The notes beneath the pieces are model-generated. The model was not told where the DNA came from, did not search any database, and saw nothing but the letters and a program-made list of their open reading frames with translations. The translations under genes and the position numbers were made by a program. Positions 20,537 through 31,540 of a stretch of 64,000 bases of DNA are shown here, piece by piece. The stretch is from Thysanoteuthis rhombus (Eukaryota > Mollusca > Cephalopoda > Oegopsida > Thysanoteuthidae): the NCBI GenBank assembly GCA_963457665.1, contig OY735220.1:33636969-33700968 (forward strand), given 5' to 3'. Numbering within the stretch: position 1 is the stretch's first letter; every line of letters starts with the position of its first letter.

Positions 20537-21540
20537 ATAAGATTGTTGTGTGGGTGTAAGTCGATCCTATAGAATGTTGATGAAAATGGCAATCGGAAGG
20601 TGAAGAGAAAAAATTATGAGAAAAGCAGGTGCTACATTTTGAAAATATTCTTGATCAAGTGGGTATATTCTAATGCATTTCGATGTTTGCCAGCCATCCT
20701 TTTCAGGGAAACTTGCAGCGATGTGGAGAAAATTGTATCCTGTTAACATGTTCGAGATTTGCGAAAGAAATGGGGATATTTCTGTGTTGTGGGTTGTTTA
20801 GTGGGAGTTGGAAGGGGTATTTGTATCTGTATAGGTGAGAGTCAAGTTTGGCCTGAAATAAGAAGGGTCTGTTAGAAAAGGGATCAGGGGTGTTTGTATT
20901 TGTGTATGTGAGTATCAGGCTTTCCTGAGATGAGAAGGAACAGCGAGAAGAAGGGTCATGATGAAAATGGTTTTCAGGAAATTTTTTTGGGGGGGAGATT
21001 GTGATTTTTTAAATTAGAATGAAGAGGTGGTGTCCATCATGTAACGAATAGTTATTGACATTTATGGGACGGGGTGGAAGTAGGTTGCATTGTTTTAATC
21101 GTTATGGTTGATGGTGGGTGAGTTTATTTTTCCCTCTCAAAGGGGTGGTATGTGTGTGCTCAAATAGCCTGTTGTATTTTAGCCAATTCCTTGTAACTTT
21201 ATGCTGTAGTGTGCTATTTCTATGTGATTCTGTTTCAAAATTAATGCATTTGAAAATAAGAATTACAAAGACATATACCCGGTGAATGCTAGCATTTCAT
21301 ACCATTCACACTCATCAGCAATTAACAATATGTTGTTTCGTGAAGATTATGAAAATCAACAGCAAATACACTTGAATAACCTATCATTAAGTAAAGGGAC
21401 TGTTTATGTTCCTAATCCACATGAAACAACACAACATTTATTAGGTATATATCCTTGTAATTCTTAATTTTTTCAATGCAATAACAGCTCTATTTACCGT
21501 GTTAAATATTGAGCATTGTGATTAGACATCCGTTTGTATT
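20537..21540. other. Unassigned intergenic DNA, 1.0 kb
   Basis: G-rich on the plus strand around 20790-21090 (GGGGTATTTG, GGGGGGGAG). No gene recognised. A 61-codon frame at 21282-21467 has no known motif. Confidence 0.4.
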
Positions 21541-21552
21541 TCTACAAATGGA

Positions 21553-21650
21553 GTATATATATATTATGAAATATATATCTATACATATATTATATATACT
21601 AATATATATATACATCATATAACATATATGTATTGTGATTTATATACATG

Positions 21651-21717
<67 letters not shown>

Positions 21718-21757
21718 GTGTGTGTGTGTGTGCACACGTGTGTGTACATATATGATA

Positions 21758-21790
<33 letters not shown>
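21553..21790. repeat. (TA)n-(GT)n-(TA)n compound microsatellite
   Basis: TA at 21654-21713, GT at 21715-21732, then TA at 21761-21790. YIYIYI-type frames here are by-products. Confidence 0.95.
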
Positions 21791-21794
<4 letters not shown>

Positions 21795-22047
21795 GGACTC
21801 ACTATTATGACCCAAAAGGAATCCTCTTTCTTGATTTCCATTTTTGCCCTCAATGTAAAACATCGGATGCTAAATTTGTTTTCCATAATAACCATTTAAC
21901 CACTGAGAGGTACAAACATGCTACTGAAAATGGGAACCCCTCCCAAAACATGTATAGCATATTGATTAATTCATTTATGAACTATTTATAACTATTAACA
22001 AATAGTCCCCATATACTTTTACTCTTGAGTCTGTCTAATTCCCTATC

Positions 22048-22048
<1 letters not shown>
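21791..22048 (+). repeat. Repeat F, copy 1
   Basis: Closely matches 36116-36360. The plus frame is open across the shared part, reading [20 protein letters not shown] then [16 protein letters not shown] in this copy. The second copy reads [20 protein letters not shown] in the same frame before a stop. I recognise no domain. Both copies lie right after a dinucleotide array. See findings. Confidence 0.7.

Positions 22049-22123
<75 letters not shown>
22049..22123. repeat. (TA)n microsatellite, 75 bp
   Basis: Pure TA, directly at the end of repeat F. Confidence 0.97.
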
Positions 22124-22126
<3 letters not shown>

Positions 22127-22879
22127 AATTCGATTATCCGTTATTAATCAATCAACATTGATCGGGAAGGGGGAATATATATTTGTTTTTGGTAACCAAT
22201 TGTAGTGATATACTAGGAAAAAGATTTAACAGGATATTTAGAAGAGAAAATAACACTTCAATTAATTAGTGAAGTGTTGTGTTATTCAATTAGTCATCGT
22301 TTGGAATCACTTCTCGTTTTCGATTCAAACTCATCAGAATAATAATCAGTTTGTTGATTTAGTGGCGTTAATTAAAGTTATGGACTTATTACATACGAAA
22401 ATATTGAATTTATCAAGTTACCTGATTATTGGGTCACCTCAGATATCTTGTCAGGTGGGCAGCGACCTTCATTGATTATGAGGCAAACATTTTCAAGATT
22501 TTCGGCTTGATGAAGGTCGGCTAAATCGTGCCTTGTCTTCAAAATACATTTCATCACGTTTGGAACCCAGACACCACTCGCACATAAGTATCACACAATC
22601 GCACGAAGTATCACAACAGTTTCAGCTGCAGTTTTTCCACAAAAAGAAAACGAAACTTTACGCACACACTCTTTTATCAGTCATCGCGGAAATCACCAAT
22701 TACATTTGCAAGCACATTAAAAAACCTCGAAAGGGAACAAATCAGTGTCATGTGGCAGACTTGCTCAGAATAGTGTTGACTCATGACACCTAGCAATGCA
22801 AAGTGCAAATAAGTCTAGTTCGTGTACCGGTGTTTGTTGGACCGCCGTGCATAACTGAATAAACAAGGCAAATATCTTT
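22124..22879. other. Unassigned intergenic DNA
   Basis: Frames of 68 and 86 codons (22269-22475, 22533-22793) lack recognisable motifs. No repeat detected. Confidence 0.4.
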
Positions 22880-23000
22880 GAGAATCTTTCTTGAATTTAA
22901 AGAAATGCCAGAGAAATGTTTTTTCTGTTGTGAATATATTTTTGCAGGTTAATCACTTCTCTTGATTGAAGACAATGGTCATAAATTGACAGGTTTCGAC
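22880..23000 (+). repeat. ~120 bp direct repeat, left copy
   Basis: Blocks GAAATGTT, TTAATCACTTCTCTTGATTG, AAGACAATGGTCATAAATTG and TTTCGACGTTTGAT recur in the same order at 23637-23775, framing repeat D. Confidence 0.7.
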
Positions 23001-23009
23001 GTTTGATGT

Positions 23010-23612
23010 TGGAAGCTGTCAACCAAAACTGTCATCAAAATGTCACCCGAACTGAACTTTTTTCAGTTTTCACGTGTCGCACATACAGACCACAGGAGAG
23101 CAGAAATTTCAAACATTTACCCCTTATTATGCAACCGATGGACATCGTGACTCATGACATGGGTCCCTCGAGACTACATGCTCAACCGAGGCCGGCAGAA
23201 TGTTAGATGGAGGGATGAGCTAGACGAATTCAGAAAGTACTGGCTCCGCGACACCCATGATAGAGAAGTGTGGTGAATCCTGGGGAAGGTCTATGCCCAA
23301 CGATGGACTTATGATGATGTATAAAGAAGATTTCTTGTTTTTGTAAATTCCCCATGAATAGGTGTTTACTCAGGGTTCAATTTACAATGTACGTTTATGC
23401 CAAACTGACCCCTTAGTTTTTGTCCGGCAGCATTCCTGCTTGTTTTTTTTTTTTTGAAAATACGAACTACGATAACAATTAGTGATCACGGTCCAACAAA
23501 AGGCCCTTAAAGTAACTTATTTACTGATCTGCACTTTTCCAATTTTCCCTAATTGATCAATCCCAACAAGGAATGCCTCCAAAAGACGCTGGTCATGTGA
23601 CGGTTTCTAATA
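23010..23612 (-). repeat. Repeat D, minus strand, carrying a nested RTE copy
   Basis: Repeat D sequence at 23010-23131 (GTCAACCAAAACTGTCATCA, ACATTTACCCCTTATTATG) continues at 23321-23612 (TCAGGGTTCAATTTACAATG, AGACGCTGGTCATGTGACGG). The part between is an RTE 3' end. The copy at 47040-47388 lacks the insertion, which shows what the empty site looks like. Confidence 0.75.
23132..23320 (+). mobile_element. RTE LINE 3' end nested in repeat D
   Basis: CAACCGATGGACATCGTGAC, CCTCGAGACTACATGCTCAA, AGACGAATTCAGAAAGTACT and ATGATAGAGAAGTG are the last ~190 bp of the main RTE subfamily, ending at GATGATG (23311-23317) without a long tail. In frame it retains W-R-D-E-L-D-E-F-R-K-Y-W. Confidence 0.82.
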
Positions 23613-23636
23613 TAGTATCTATCTGCACCCGTTTCT

Positions 23637-23775
23637 TCGAAAATCTCTTTTTAAATTAAAAGAAACGTCGAAGAAATGTTGTTTTTTTTTTTTTGTTTGG
23701 AATATTTTCTGTGGTTTAATCACTTCTTTTGATTGAAGACAATGGTAATAAATTGAAATATTTCGACGTTTGATA
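23637..23775 (+). repeat. ~120 bp direct repeat, right copy
   Basis: Matches 22880-23000, with a longer T run (23680-23694). Confidence 0.7.
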
Positions 23776-23796
23776 TGTATGTAAATCGGTCATGCA

Positions 23797-23912
23797 ACGT
23801 TTCGCAGGAATGATAAGCCTGGTCGCTGCAGGGTCGAACTCTAGTCATACTCATACTCAAACTGAAGATGTTTACAGCAACTTTTACATTGTATATATCA
23901 TAAATAAAAAGA
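23797..23912 (+). mobile_element. tRNA-derived SINE, repeat N copy 1
   Basis: B-box-like GGGTCGAACTCTAG is followed by CTGAAGATGTTTACAGCAAC and TTTTACATTGTATATATCAT, ending AAATAAAAAG. The same order occurs at 28035-28185 and 42143-42272. Confidence 0.6.
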
Positions 23913-24649
23913 TTATAAATTTCTTTTTAATTATAAATGTATTTATTTATCAGAATACAAAAAGCCCTTGTTTTGTCACATTTTCGTAATTTGAAAAAAA
24001 AAACAAAACAAACAGGTTTTTCTCCACGTGATAAATACCTTAAAACTTTATATGCCACGCTGACTTTCATTGTTACAAATGAAATTAGATCAATGATAAA
24101 TATTTATCTTATTTGTAGGAAGCCGAGGTTCCCCCTTGATTACGAAGCCAGCTCAGCCCATATGTAAATCCAGCTCTGCTTATACCCTAACCTGTTTCGC
24201 CTCTTCGACCCTTTTCCGCCTAATGAACCCCTAATTCAGTCTTAATAAAGACAGTTTGGGAGCAAGGGAATCCAGCGTGCAGATTGCTAAACGTGTTGCC
24301 TATGGTTAATTAATATCAATCTCATGCATAAATGGCATCTTCTATCTATCGGAACTAAATGCTCCAAAAATAACAGGTAGTTTTTAAGGAAATTTCAAGC
24401 AAACCTAACTCAAAAAAGATTCTACCCTAAAACGAGTCATTTCAATTTTCGTAAATAGGAGTTGAAAATTATAATCGAAACATATATTAAAATGTACACT
24501 TGATTTCAAAAGAAGAGCTAACTTCTTAATAGCATTTGATTTTAAATTAACAGTGATGTAACAAGAGATTCGGGGGTCTAAGGGCCTTGGCTTGTTGCGG
24601 TCCCCTTTCAACATTTAGTGAGATTTAATGAAAAAGAAAAATTTGCATT

Positions 24650-24651
<2 letters not shown>
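23913..24651. other. Unassigned intergenic DNA
   Basis: No gene or repeat recognised. Confidence 0.4.
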
Positions 24652-24689
<38 letters not shown>

Positions 24690-25053
24690 GTCGGACATAG
24701 AACTTTCCCAGGATTCACCACTATTCTCTATCATGAGCATCGCGGAGCCAGTATTTTCTGAATTTGTTTACTTCATCTCTCCATCTTGTATTCTGTCGGC
24801 CTCGGTTTCGCATGTCATCTCTGGGGATCCATGTTGTGAGTCGTGATGTCCATCGGTTGTCCGTCATTCTTGCAACATACCCTGCGCATAGCCATTTAAG
24901 TTTTCTAATAGATTCTATGATATCTCTGACCCCCGTTTTCTTTCTGTTATATTGTGCTGTCTTGTGATCTCTCAGTGTGAGGTTGAGCATGATTATCTCA
25001 TGCACACGTTGCATGCTTCTCAGTTTGTGGGTTTGTCTCTTGGCTGGGTTCCA
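24652..25053 (-). mobile_element. RTE LINE 3' fragment, minus strand, well-preserved
   Basis: A (CAT)n tail at 24652-24689 reads as GAT-type tail on the minus strand. From 25014 to 24721 the frame is open for 97 codons: QRVHEIIMLNLTLRDHKTAQ, GVRDIIESIRKLKWLCAGYV, ARMTDNRWTSRLTTWIPRDD, MRNRGRQNTRWRDEVNKFRK, YWLRDAHDRE. W-Q-W-A-G-H is decayed to W-L-C-A-G-Y. The 5' part is truncated at ~25053. Confidence 0.88.
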
Positions 25054-25626
25054 TTAACAACCCAAAGACTGAATTATTATTTATGCAATTCTTGTACGTA
25101 CAAATATATCCTTGTTATTATATAATGTCAATAGGTAAACTACTACTTATAAAAATACGCTTCATGTCATGGGCGTATGGGAACTTTTTGGTTAAGGTGG
25201 GTAGAAGGCTGGATTGTCTCGAAATTTCTCTCTGCTTTTTCAGAATTCGGGGGGAAATTGTCCATTGTCTCTTGTCCCGTACGCCTATGCTTCTGATTAC
25301 AAACGAAGACTAGATCTCAAATGAAGGGTTAGATCATGATTTATGTCACAAAATAGGACGTAAAATCGTAAATTAGAATTCCAAAAACTTACTTCAGGTA
25401 GAATTGTCCGGAACCAAAAACCGAAATGTGATTGATAGGAAATAATTCTAAATAAAATGGAAAGAAATCGTTCATCTGGGAAATGCATTTTTTCTACGAT
25501 TACAAAACCGGGGCAAGTTGAGCACTAAAAACAAATTTGAAAATCGACTTCTTTACTTTGAGTTGATATGCACGAGTGCACAGGATTAGGGAGTATGGCT
25601 ATGTACCCCCCCAAAAAAAAAACTGT

Positions 25627-25629
<3 letters not shown>
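25054..25629. other. Unassigned intergenic DNA
   Basis: Nothing recognised. Frames of 76 and 63 codons have no motif. Confidence 0.4.
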
Positions 25630-25688
<59 letters not shown>

Positions 25689-25689
25689 T

Positions 25690-25723
<34 letters not shown>
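25630..25723. repeat. (GA)n then (TA)n microsatellite
   Basis: GA array at 25630-25686, a TGTTTGA linker, TA array at 25694-25723. Confidence 0.96.
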
Positions 25724-25726
<3 letters not shown>

Positions 25727-25807
25727 TCTCACCGAAGCATGAACATAATTGAGCACTGGTCTGGTTAGCCATTAAATAGAAACGTAACGTAATCATTGTC
25801 TTCCACC

Positions 25808-26047
25808 AGTATGCCACGTTGGGATGATCAATTAAAAATAGAAAAGGGGATGATTTATGAGAAAGTAGCTTCTTTTTGGGGAATGGGATTTTAAAAAAAA
25901 CATAACGGCTGTTTTTTCCTGAGATAATGAATAAATGTTCAAATTTTCAGCCATCTTGCTCCATTGGTGTACACGCATAGCTAGACAGAATTACTTGAAA
26001 ACTGAAGAAACCTATGTAGACAGTTTTGGTTGACGGTTTCTAATAAT
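25808..26047 (+). repeat. Repeat D, truncated copy
   Basis: ATGCCACGTTGGGATGATCA, AACTGAAGAAACCTATGTAG and ACAGTTTTGGTTGACGGTTT align with the repeat D order. The 5' start and part of the middle are missing. Confidence 0.6.
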
Positions 26048-26112
26048 GCATACTGAGTATAAATAACCATACATACAGGATTACCAAAGCATACACATGA
26101 ACACACACGTCG

Positions 26113-26115
<3 letters not shown>

Positions 26116-26182
<67 letters not shown>
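26116..26182. repeat. (GA)n microsatellite
   Basis: 67 bp of GA followed by a G run. Confidence 0.96.
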
Positions 26183-26186
<4 letters not shown>

Positions 26187-26746
26187 GGGGGACATGTTCC
26201 AGTTTCATTCATTCTTTGTGTCTAGAGATCGAGAATTTGATGACATCGACTATAAGAGAAGATAGATGGCGCCATCTATCGGCAGACGATATCTACGAAT
26301 CATGCTGAACAATTTCAATCAGTTAGGAACGGATATCACTGCAAATTATAATTTCAGATCGGAAGAAATTTTTTTGAATTAAATCTACGCCGTTTTCCTT
26401 TAGATTATCAAAATATTAGCGACAATAGATGCTCTCCGGAATGTCGATCAATAAAGGATTTAAGCGATAAAAGATTGAGATTGCGAACCATGTTCGGTAT
26501 TGATCAGTGATCAGCTTTTCGTAGAGTTTTTAGAACAGAAAATGGCGACGCTTCAACCACAAGGACCGTCTTTATTTGTAATTAGCAGAATGGAGATATG
26601 GAAGTCGTTTTGTTAATACAGAATGCATTTTCTATGGGGATTTGCATTAAATGGAAAATCTGCTTTTACATTGTTCAGGTGAATTCAGCTTATTGTTAAT
26701 ATCGATCTTATATGATATGAAATATAGGCTAAGCTTATGGAGTAGA

Positions 26747-26749
<3 letters not shown>
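26183..26749. other. Unassigned DNA containing a perfect 20 bp palindrome
   Basis: GATAGATGGCGCCATCTATC at 26261-26280 is a perfect palindrome. Otherwise nothing recognised. Confidence 0.55.

Positions 26750-26803
<54 letters not shown>
26750..26803. repeat. (TA)n microsatellite
   Basis: 54 bp pure TA. Confidence 0.96.
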
Positions 26804-26806
<3 letters not shown>

Positions 26807-28034
26807 AGTAAACTGAGGAAAATGACTGAAAGAGTTGATTGATCAAAGTCTGTCCGTTGTATTCGTTAGCGTAAATGAAAAAGTGTATCGTGTAAGTTTG
26901 ATGCGCTGGTGGAGAAATCTATTTGCAATAAATAATGTTTCTTGGTACAGTAAGGTTGAATAACATATATATATATATCTCGCCACATCATTTTTTTTTC
27001 TGGTCTAGCAGTAAGATTTAATATTTCCATTCTGTGCAGTGCTGCCGAGATTCATTATTGGTCGAGAATCTCGTCATTACTCGTAACAGCCATGAATTCT
27101 TTGGTAAGTATTGTGAGAAAACATACCTCTAGTCATAAAGAACCTTCTCTATGACCAGACTCTAATATGAAATACAGGCGTAGCCTACAGAGCCGATCCA
27201 AATACATACATATATGTATATCATCATCAGCACCATCAGCCGTTACGTTATAGACCTTTCCCATTACGTTTATTTTAGAGAAAACTTTTTATGGATTTTT
27301 TACATCGAAAGAGCTTATTGAGCGATGTCGAGGCTGCTAAAACATCATGTAACTATGCGCAGGTGGATTATTTGAATTACGCCACATGAATCAAGCGGCT
27401 TTTTATAAAATTCAATCAAAAGATTGATACAAACAATGTCATGAACTCTCTAATTACTTTTTAAAAAATGGGAAGACTTTAGCTTTTGCAGATTTTTATT
27501 TGCTAAATAGGGGAAAAATCCAGATCTAGCAGGAAAACGGCTAATTTGGTAACCTTAGTGTTACTCTTGGCTGTCAAGAACTTGATGCATTGGTTTATGT
27601 TTTCAGGCTTTCTTATACCTCATCCAACCAGTGCTGAGAATAGTTGATTTAAAACCTGCTAAATTATTTACGAATCGTAACCGTCACATTATCTGGTATA
27701 AGCAATGAGATTTTGAAATATGTAATAAGTTTTAATGAGTTTTGTCTTAGCAAGAATATTTCCATTCTGTGCGGAACTCTGGAGATTCTCCATTGGCCGA
27801 GAATCTCATCATTTCTCGTGAGGGTCGCGATTTCTTTGTTATGGAAATATACCCCAGTCATGAAGAGCCTCCGCTTTGGCTCAGCTCTATAAATGGCATC
27901 GTCCAATTGTTAAAACTAAACGCTTAGCAACTCACCGCTTGTTTTTAATGAAATTTCAAATAAACCTAACTGAAATATTCCATCTGTAAAACGAGACATT
28001 GAATTTCTTATTTTGAAGGCTTAATCTCAAATGA
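26804..28034. other. Unassigned DNA with an internally duplicated block
   Basis: Blocks around 27017-27130 (ATTTCCATTCTGTGCAG, GAGAATCTCGTCATTACTCG) recur at ~27755-27890 (ATTTCCATTCTGTGCGG, GAGAATCTCATCATTTCTCG). This is an unnamed dispersed or duplicated repeat of ~130 bp in direct orientation. No gene seen. Confidence 0.5.
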
Positions 28035-28185
28035 TGGGTTCAGTCAATAGTTAACACGCTTGTGATGATGACTATAACCTCTGTAATGGGTTCAATCTTC
28101 ACTGGGGGCCCTACTATTTTGACTTTGTGTGAAACTGAACTGTGTATACACTGTAAATACCGGAGCAGAATAAACTTGATATCTG
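28035..28185 (+). mobile_element. tRNA-derived SINE, repeat N copy 2
   Basis: Head GTTCAGTCAATAGTTAACAC (A-box-like) and B-box-like GGGTTCAATCTTC about 45 bp later, then TGAACTGTGTATACACTGTA and an A-rich end. Same layout as 42143-42272. Confidence 0.55.
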
Positions 28186-28605
28186 CAGAGTCTAGCTTTG
28201 TAAAGGCAAACTTAGTGGGGCACTAAGTGAGAATCAAACTCATTATAGTAGCATCGCTGGCTTTTTAAGCATCACTTCACTGATTATGAATCTAGGAATT
28301 TCATGAAACCGCTGAAATGTTCAGGGATTTCACAAAATCACGAGTTTCACCTTCTTATCATAACATGTATATTTTGTGGTTGCCTTTAGTGAAAGTAATG
28401 GCAAAGAAGAAATGCAAAATGATCCTTAATTTGATCCATCATTTTCGTCCCCGTTGGAAAAAAAGCCGCCGGGGACAATCATTCGCTATGGGTGTCGTCG
28501 TTGTCGTCGTCGTCTCCTTTTTCTCAATTGGATAATTTCGTGATTCTTTTATATATCGAACAATCGTGACCACCGACGGTGGGAAAGGGTTCTATCCCCT
28601 TTTTA
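28186..28605. other. Unassigned DNA with (GTC)n
   Basis: A GTCGTCGTT triplet run lies at 28492-28516. A 72-codon frame spanning it has no motif. Confidence 0.4.
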
Positions 28606-28805
28606 TATATTATTGAGAGATGGATATATAACCTGACAGAAACATTTTTAGATGCGTTATATTTCTTTGAAACTCAGTTCGAAATGATCACCCGTTATTA
28701 CATGGTGAGTTTGGCCTAGATAGTGTAAATAGAATAAATGATTAAAGAAAATAGAGATGCTGCTGCAGGAATTGAACCTGCGACCGATAAGCGCTCCTGG
28801 TCATA
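28606..28805 (-). mobile_element. tRNA-module repeat, M2 plus truncated tRNA-like part
   Basis: Reversed: CGGTCGCAGGTTCAATTCCT (B-box GGTTCAATTCC), then the M2 blocks TTCTTTAATCATTTATTCTA and GGGTGATCATTTCGAA. The A-box half of the tRNA part is missing; a repeat C copy starts there. Confidence 0.65.
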
Positions 28806-29041
28806 CCGTTTTGTCAACAGACTTGAAAATTGGTACTCCACTAGACTCCTTCTAAAATGGTTTTGGGATTTTCGGAGCCTTATTTTTGGGGGGCCTTATT
28901 TTGTCGGGTGTATTAATGATATCTGGATTTTTTAGAATATAGATGTTTTTAAAACACTATTTTAGATGTTTTATTCTGGCCATATTTATTCTTCGGTGTT
29001 TTTTTCTCATGACTTCGGATTTTGTCGCTACGGTTCTTGTA
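28806..29041 (-). repeat. Repeat C, minus-strand copy
   Basis: ACAGACTTGAAAATTGGTAC, TTATTTTGTCGGGTGTATTA, TAGATGTTTT and GACTTCGGATTTTGTCGCTA match the reverse of the 3960 copy. It begins exactly where the tRNA-module fragment stops, suggesting one inserted into the other. Confidence 0.6.
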
Positions 29042-29354
29042 AGATTCTTTCTGGGGGTGGTGAATTATGGCCGACCCGACTGTGTTTGGATTTTATAAGC
29101 ATAAAAGATCAGATATCATGGAATTAACGGTCTTAATGTACAACTAATTCTTTCTCTCCCACTCATCAAATGTTTTCTGTCGGGAACGTGCATACTTCTA
29201 TGATTTACTTTCTGTTTAGTAAAGACTTAGCAACATTTGTCCTGAAGTCTCTGTCCTTTTCTTGACTACACTAAGTGAATGAACTCTGCTAGCCTGATCA
29301 TAGAGTGACATGTTCAATTGCCTTTAGATCAGAGACACTAAGGATAAATCATCG
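29042..29354. other. Unassigned intergenic DNA
   Basis: Nothing recognised. Confidence 0.4.
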
Positions 29355-29600
29355 TCTGTGAAGGGTAGGACGTTAACAGTATGGAGAATGAAATCAGCGT
29401 GCCGAGTTCAAACCCCGGTCGAGACAATGAGCATTCGTTTCGTGCTAATACTGTTGAGAAAGGCATGGATCCATCTTTTTTTTTTTTTACCCCTCCTGCA
29501 GCTAAGAGTGAATAGTAGGTCAATCTTGGCCCTATTGTTATGGTTGGCAACCAGTTTAGGAAACGGACAACTCTGATTCCAAAAGAAAGAGCGATTGACT
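29355..29600 (+). mobile_element. tRNA-derived SINE, repeat K copy 2
   Basis: GGTAGGACGTTAACAGTATG (A-box region) and GAGTTCAAACCCCGG (B-box-like) are followed by TTCGTTTCGTGCTAATACTG and TTGAGAAAGGCATGGATCC. Same order as 9023-9235, with an internal T run. Confidence 0.65.
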
Positions 29601-30452
29601 CTGTCAAGCTATCTAGCCCTTAAAACGATGAAAAAATCCGTGGTGCCCAAACGTCCCTGTTTTGGGTTACGGCGTTCTTAAAGGTAAAAGCCCTATTTTG
29701 CACTGATGCGTTCCGAGGAAAGTAGACCACCTGGGAGGTTTATCCAATCTGGGAACAATAACAGATAAAGCTCCTACTTCGTCCGCTCCTACTTAAACTG
29801 GAGCAAATGAAGTAGAAGCCCCACCTGTACGTGCATGAGTACATACAGAGGGCACACAGTTTGATTCATGGAAATATGGCAGACGGAATTTGAAAATTCG
29901 AAAACGGCGACTAACAGCAACGAGGGAATCCGGAAGATTAAAACACAATTTCAAAGACTTCGTTGATGTAATGAATAAGACAGTATTTGCTTGTGTGTTT
30001 GTTTGTGTGTATGTGTGTAGGGGGAATGGGAGGGGGAAGGGAATCCGGGTTGGATAGGCAGAGTCAGTCGGACGGGGGATTAGGATTTTCAGATAAAATG
30101 ACGGACAATAAAACATGAAAAGTTGAACGCCAGTGTGGGAGTTGGGAATCAAAAGAAAAGATGAGGAGGAAGAGAGAGATATGTAAAATTCAATGAAGGG
30201 GGAATAAGAAGAAAAGTGAGAGGATTTTAAAGAGAGGTAGGAAGGGGGAGATGGAGAGAAGGAGAAAACAGATTGTGTGGGAGGCTAGGTGTGGGAATAG
30301 GTGGTGAAAAGTCTCGCCGGAATGATAAGTACAATTGAACAGAAAATAATAGAATAGAATAGAAGTCGAATTAAACAGAAAAGTTTTTAAACAATACGAG
30401 AGATGAATTCTTTGATGCTAGCAAAAGCAGATAAATTTTACTTGAAGCTATA
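29601..30452. other. Unassigned; purine-rich on the plus strand
   Basis: 30010-30300 is strongly purine-rich (GGGGGAAGGG, GAGAGAAGGAGAAAAC). A 119-codon minus frame (29793-30152) reads a low-complexity complement of this and is not called. Confidence 0.45.
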
Positions 30453-30467
30453 ACACACACACACACA

Positions 30468-30550
<83 letters not shown>
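30453..30550. repeat. (CA)n-(TA)n microsatellite
   Basis: CA run at 30453-30468, then 80 bp of TA. Confidence 0.97.
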
Positions 30551-30555
<5 letters not shown>

Positions 30556-30648
30556 TGTGGATTCCCTACACAAACTAGCTCATGTTTCTACCCTCTCAAA
30601 CGAGGCCGGAGAAACAAGATCTAGTTTGTGTAACGAATCCACATTCTA
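30551..30648. repeat. Long hairpin, 39 bp arms
   Basis: The arm 30551-30589 (TAGAATGTGGATTC..) pairs with 30610-30648 (..GAATCCACATTCTA), 35 of 39 positions, around a 20 nt spacer (30590-30609). It begins at the exact end of the (TA)n array. No coding. May be a tiny foldback element. Confidence 0.85.
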
Positions 30649-30806
30649 CTATTTATTTCCAGCTCTACTCTAAAACAACTAAATTTCAAAAGTAAAAAGA
30701 TGTAAGCATTGAGCACTCTATGAAATAAATCCATTACATATCAGAAGTGGCTTTATGTTATTGATGTATTATTATGTTATGTTATACTGCTAGCCTGATT
30801 TGTACC

Positions 30807-30810
<4 letters not shown>
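30649..30810. other. Unassigned spacer between TA arrays
   Basis: AT-rich, nothing recognised. Confidence 0.4.
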
Positions 30811-30895
<85 letters not shown>

Positions 30896-30901
30896 GGGGG
30901 G
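30811..30901. repeat. (TA)n microsatellite ending in a G run
   Basis: 82 bp of TA followed by GTGGGGGGGTG. Confidence 0.96.
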
Positions 30902-31132
30902 TGCAATGAGAGTGTGAGTGAGAGAGGAGGGAGGGGGCAGGCATTGCGGAAAAGAAGCGGACAAAAGAATGATATACATAAATTTTATCTCTTTTTCTCA
31001 CTGTCTTCTTACATTAGTATACATATATAAAGTGTGTTTGTGTGAAAGAAAGGCCTGTGTTCAGTGTACAGTATACGTGCACTCATTTAAAAGTGTTAAA
31101 CACACAACAAGGATATATGGATACATATCTCG

Positions 31133-31133
<1 letters not shown>

Positions 31134-31180
<47 letters not shown>
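31134..31180. repeat. (TA)n microsatellite
   Basis: 47 bp of TA abutting the tail of repeat J. Confidence 0.96.
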
Positions 31181-31181
<1 letters not shown>

Positions 31182-31186
<5 letters not shown>

Positions 31187-31540
31187 TGTGTCATCCGCAG
31201 ACAGCTGTTTCGTTGTATAACAACTCTTCAATGTCGCTATAGACAATCCATTTTTAGACTGATGGTTTCCTATTCTTCCCACGTTAAGCCCGACCTTGTG
31301 TCCAGTGGGACAGCGAATAAATACCCCATCCAATACCAAGAGGCAGGATTGAAACCTTCGCATCAGACCGGTATCCTACCGCTGAGCCACGGACGGTCAG
31401 TAAGGCTGAATTTAGATTAAGCGACATATTTATTTAGTTTAAATTCCTCGTCCACCGGAGTGCTCTATTCCTATGGAAGAGCATTGCAGAAGCTTACAAT
31501 GAACGAGTTACCCCACTTAAAGAGTGCTCAACCCTGTTTG
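31182..31540 (-). mobile_element. Repeat J, copy 2
   Basis: Reversed, the tRNA-like middle (~31320-31396) has A-box TGGCTCAGCGGTAGGATA and B-box GGTTTCAATCC. The outer parts match the other J copies: GGGTTGAGCACTCTTTAA at one end, AACAGCTGTCTGCGGATGAC at the other. An extra ~60 bp (31250-31310) lies between the tRNA-like part and the TA-side end. A real tRNA gene is unlikely given its embedding in the repeat. Confidence 0.7.
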
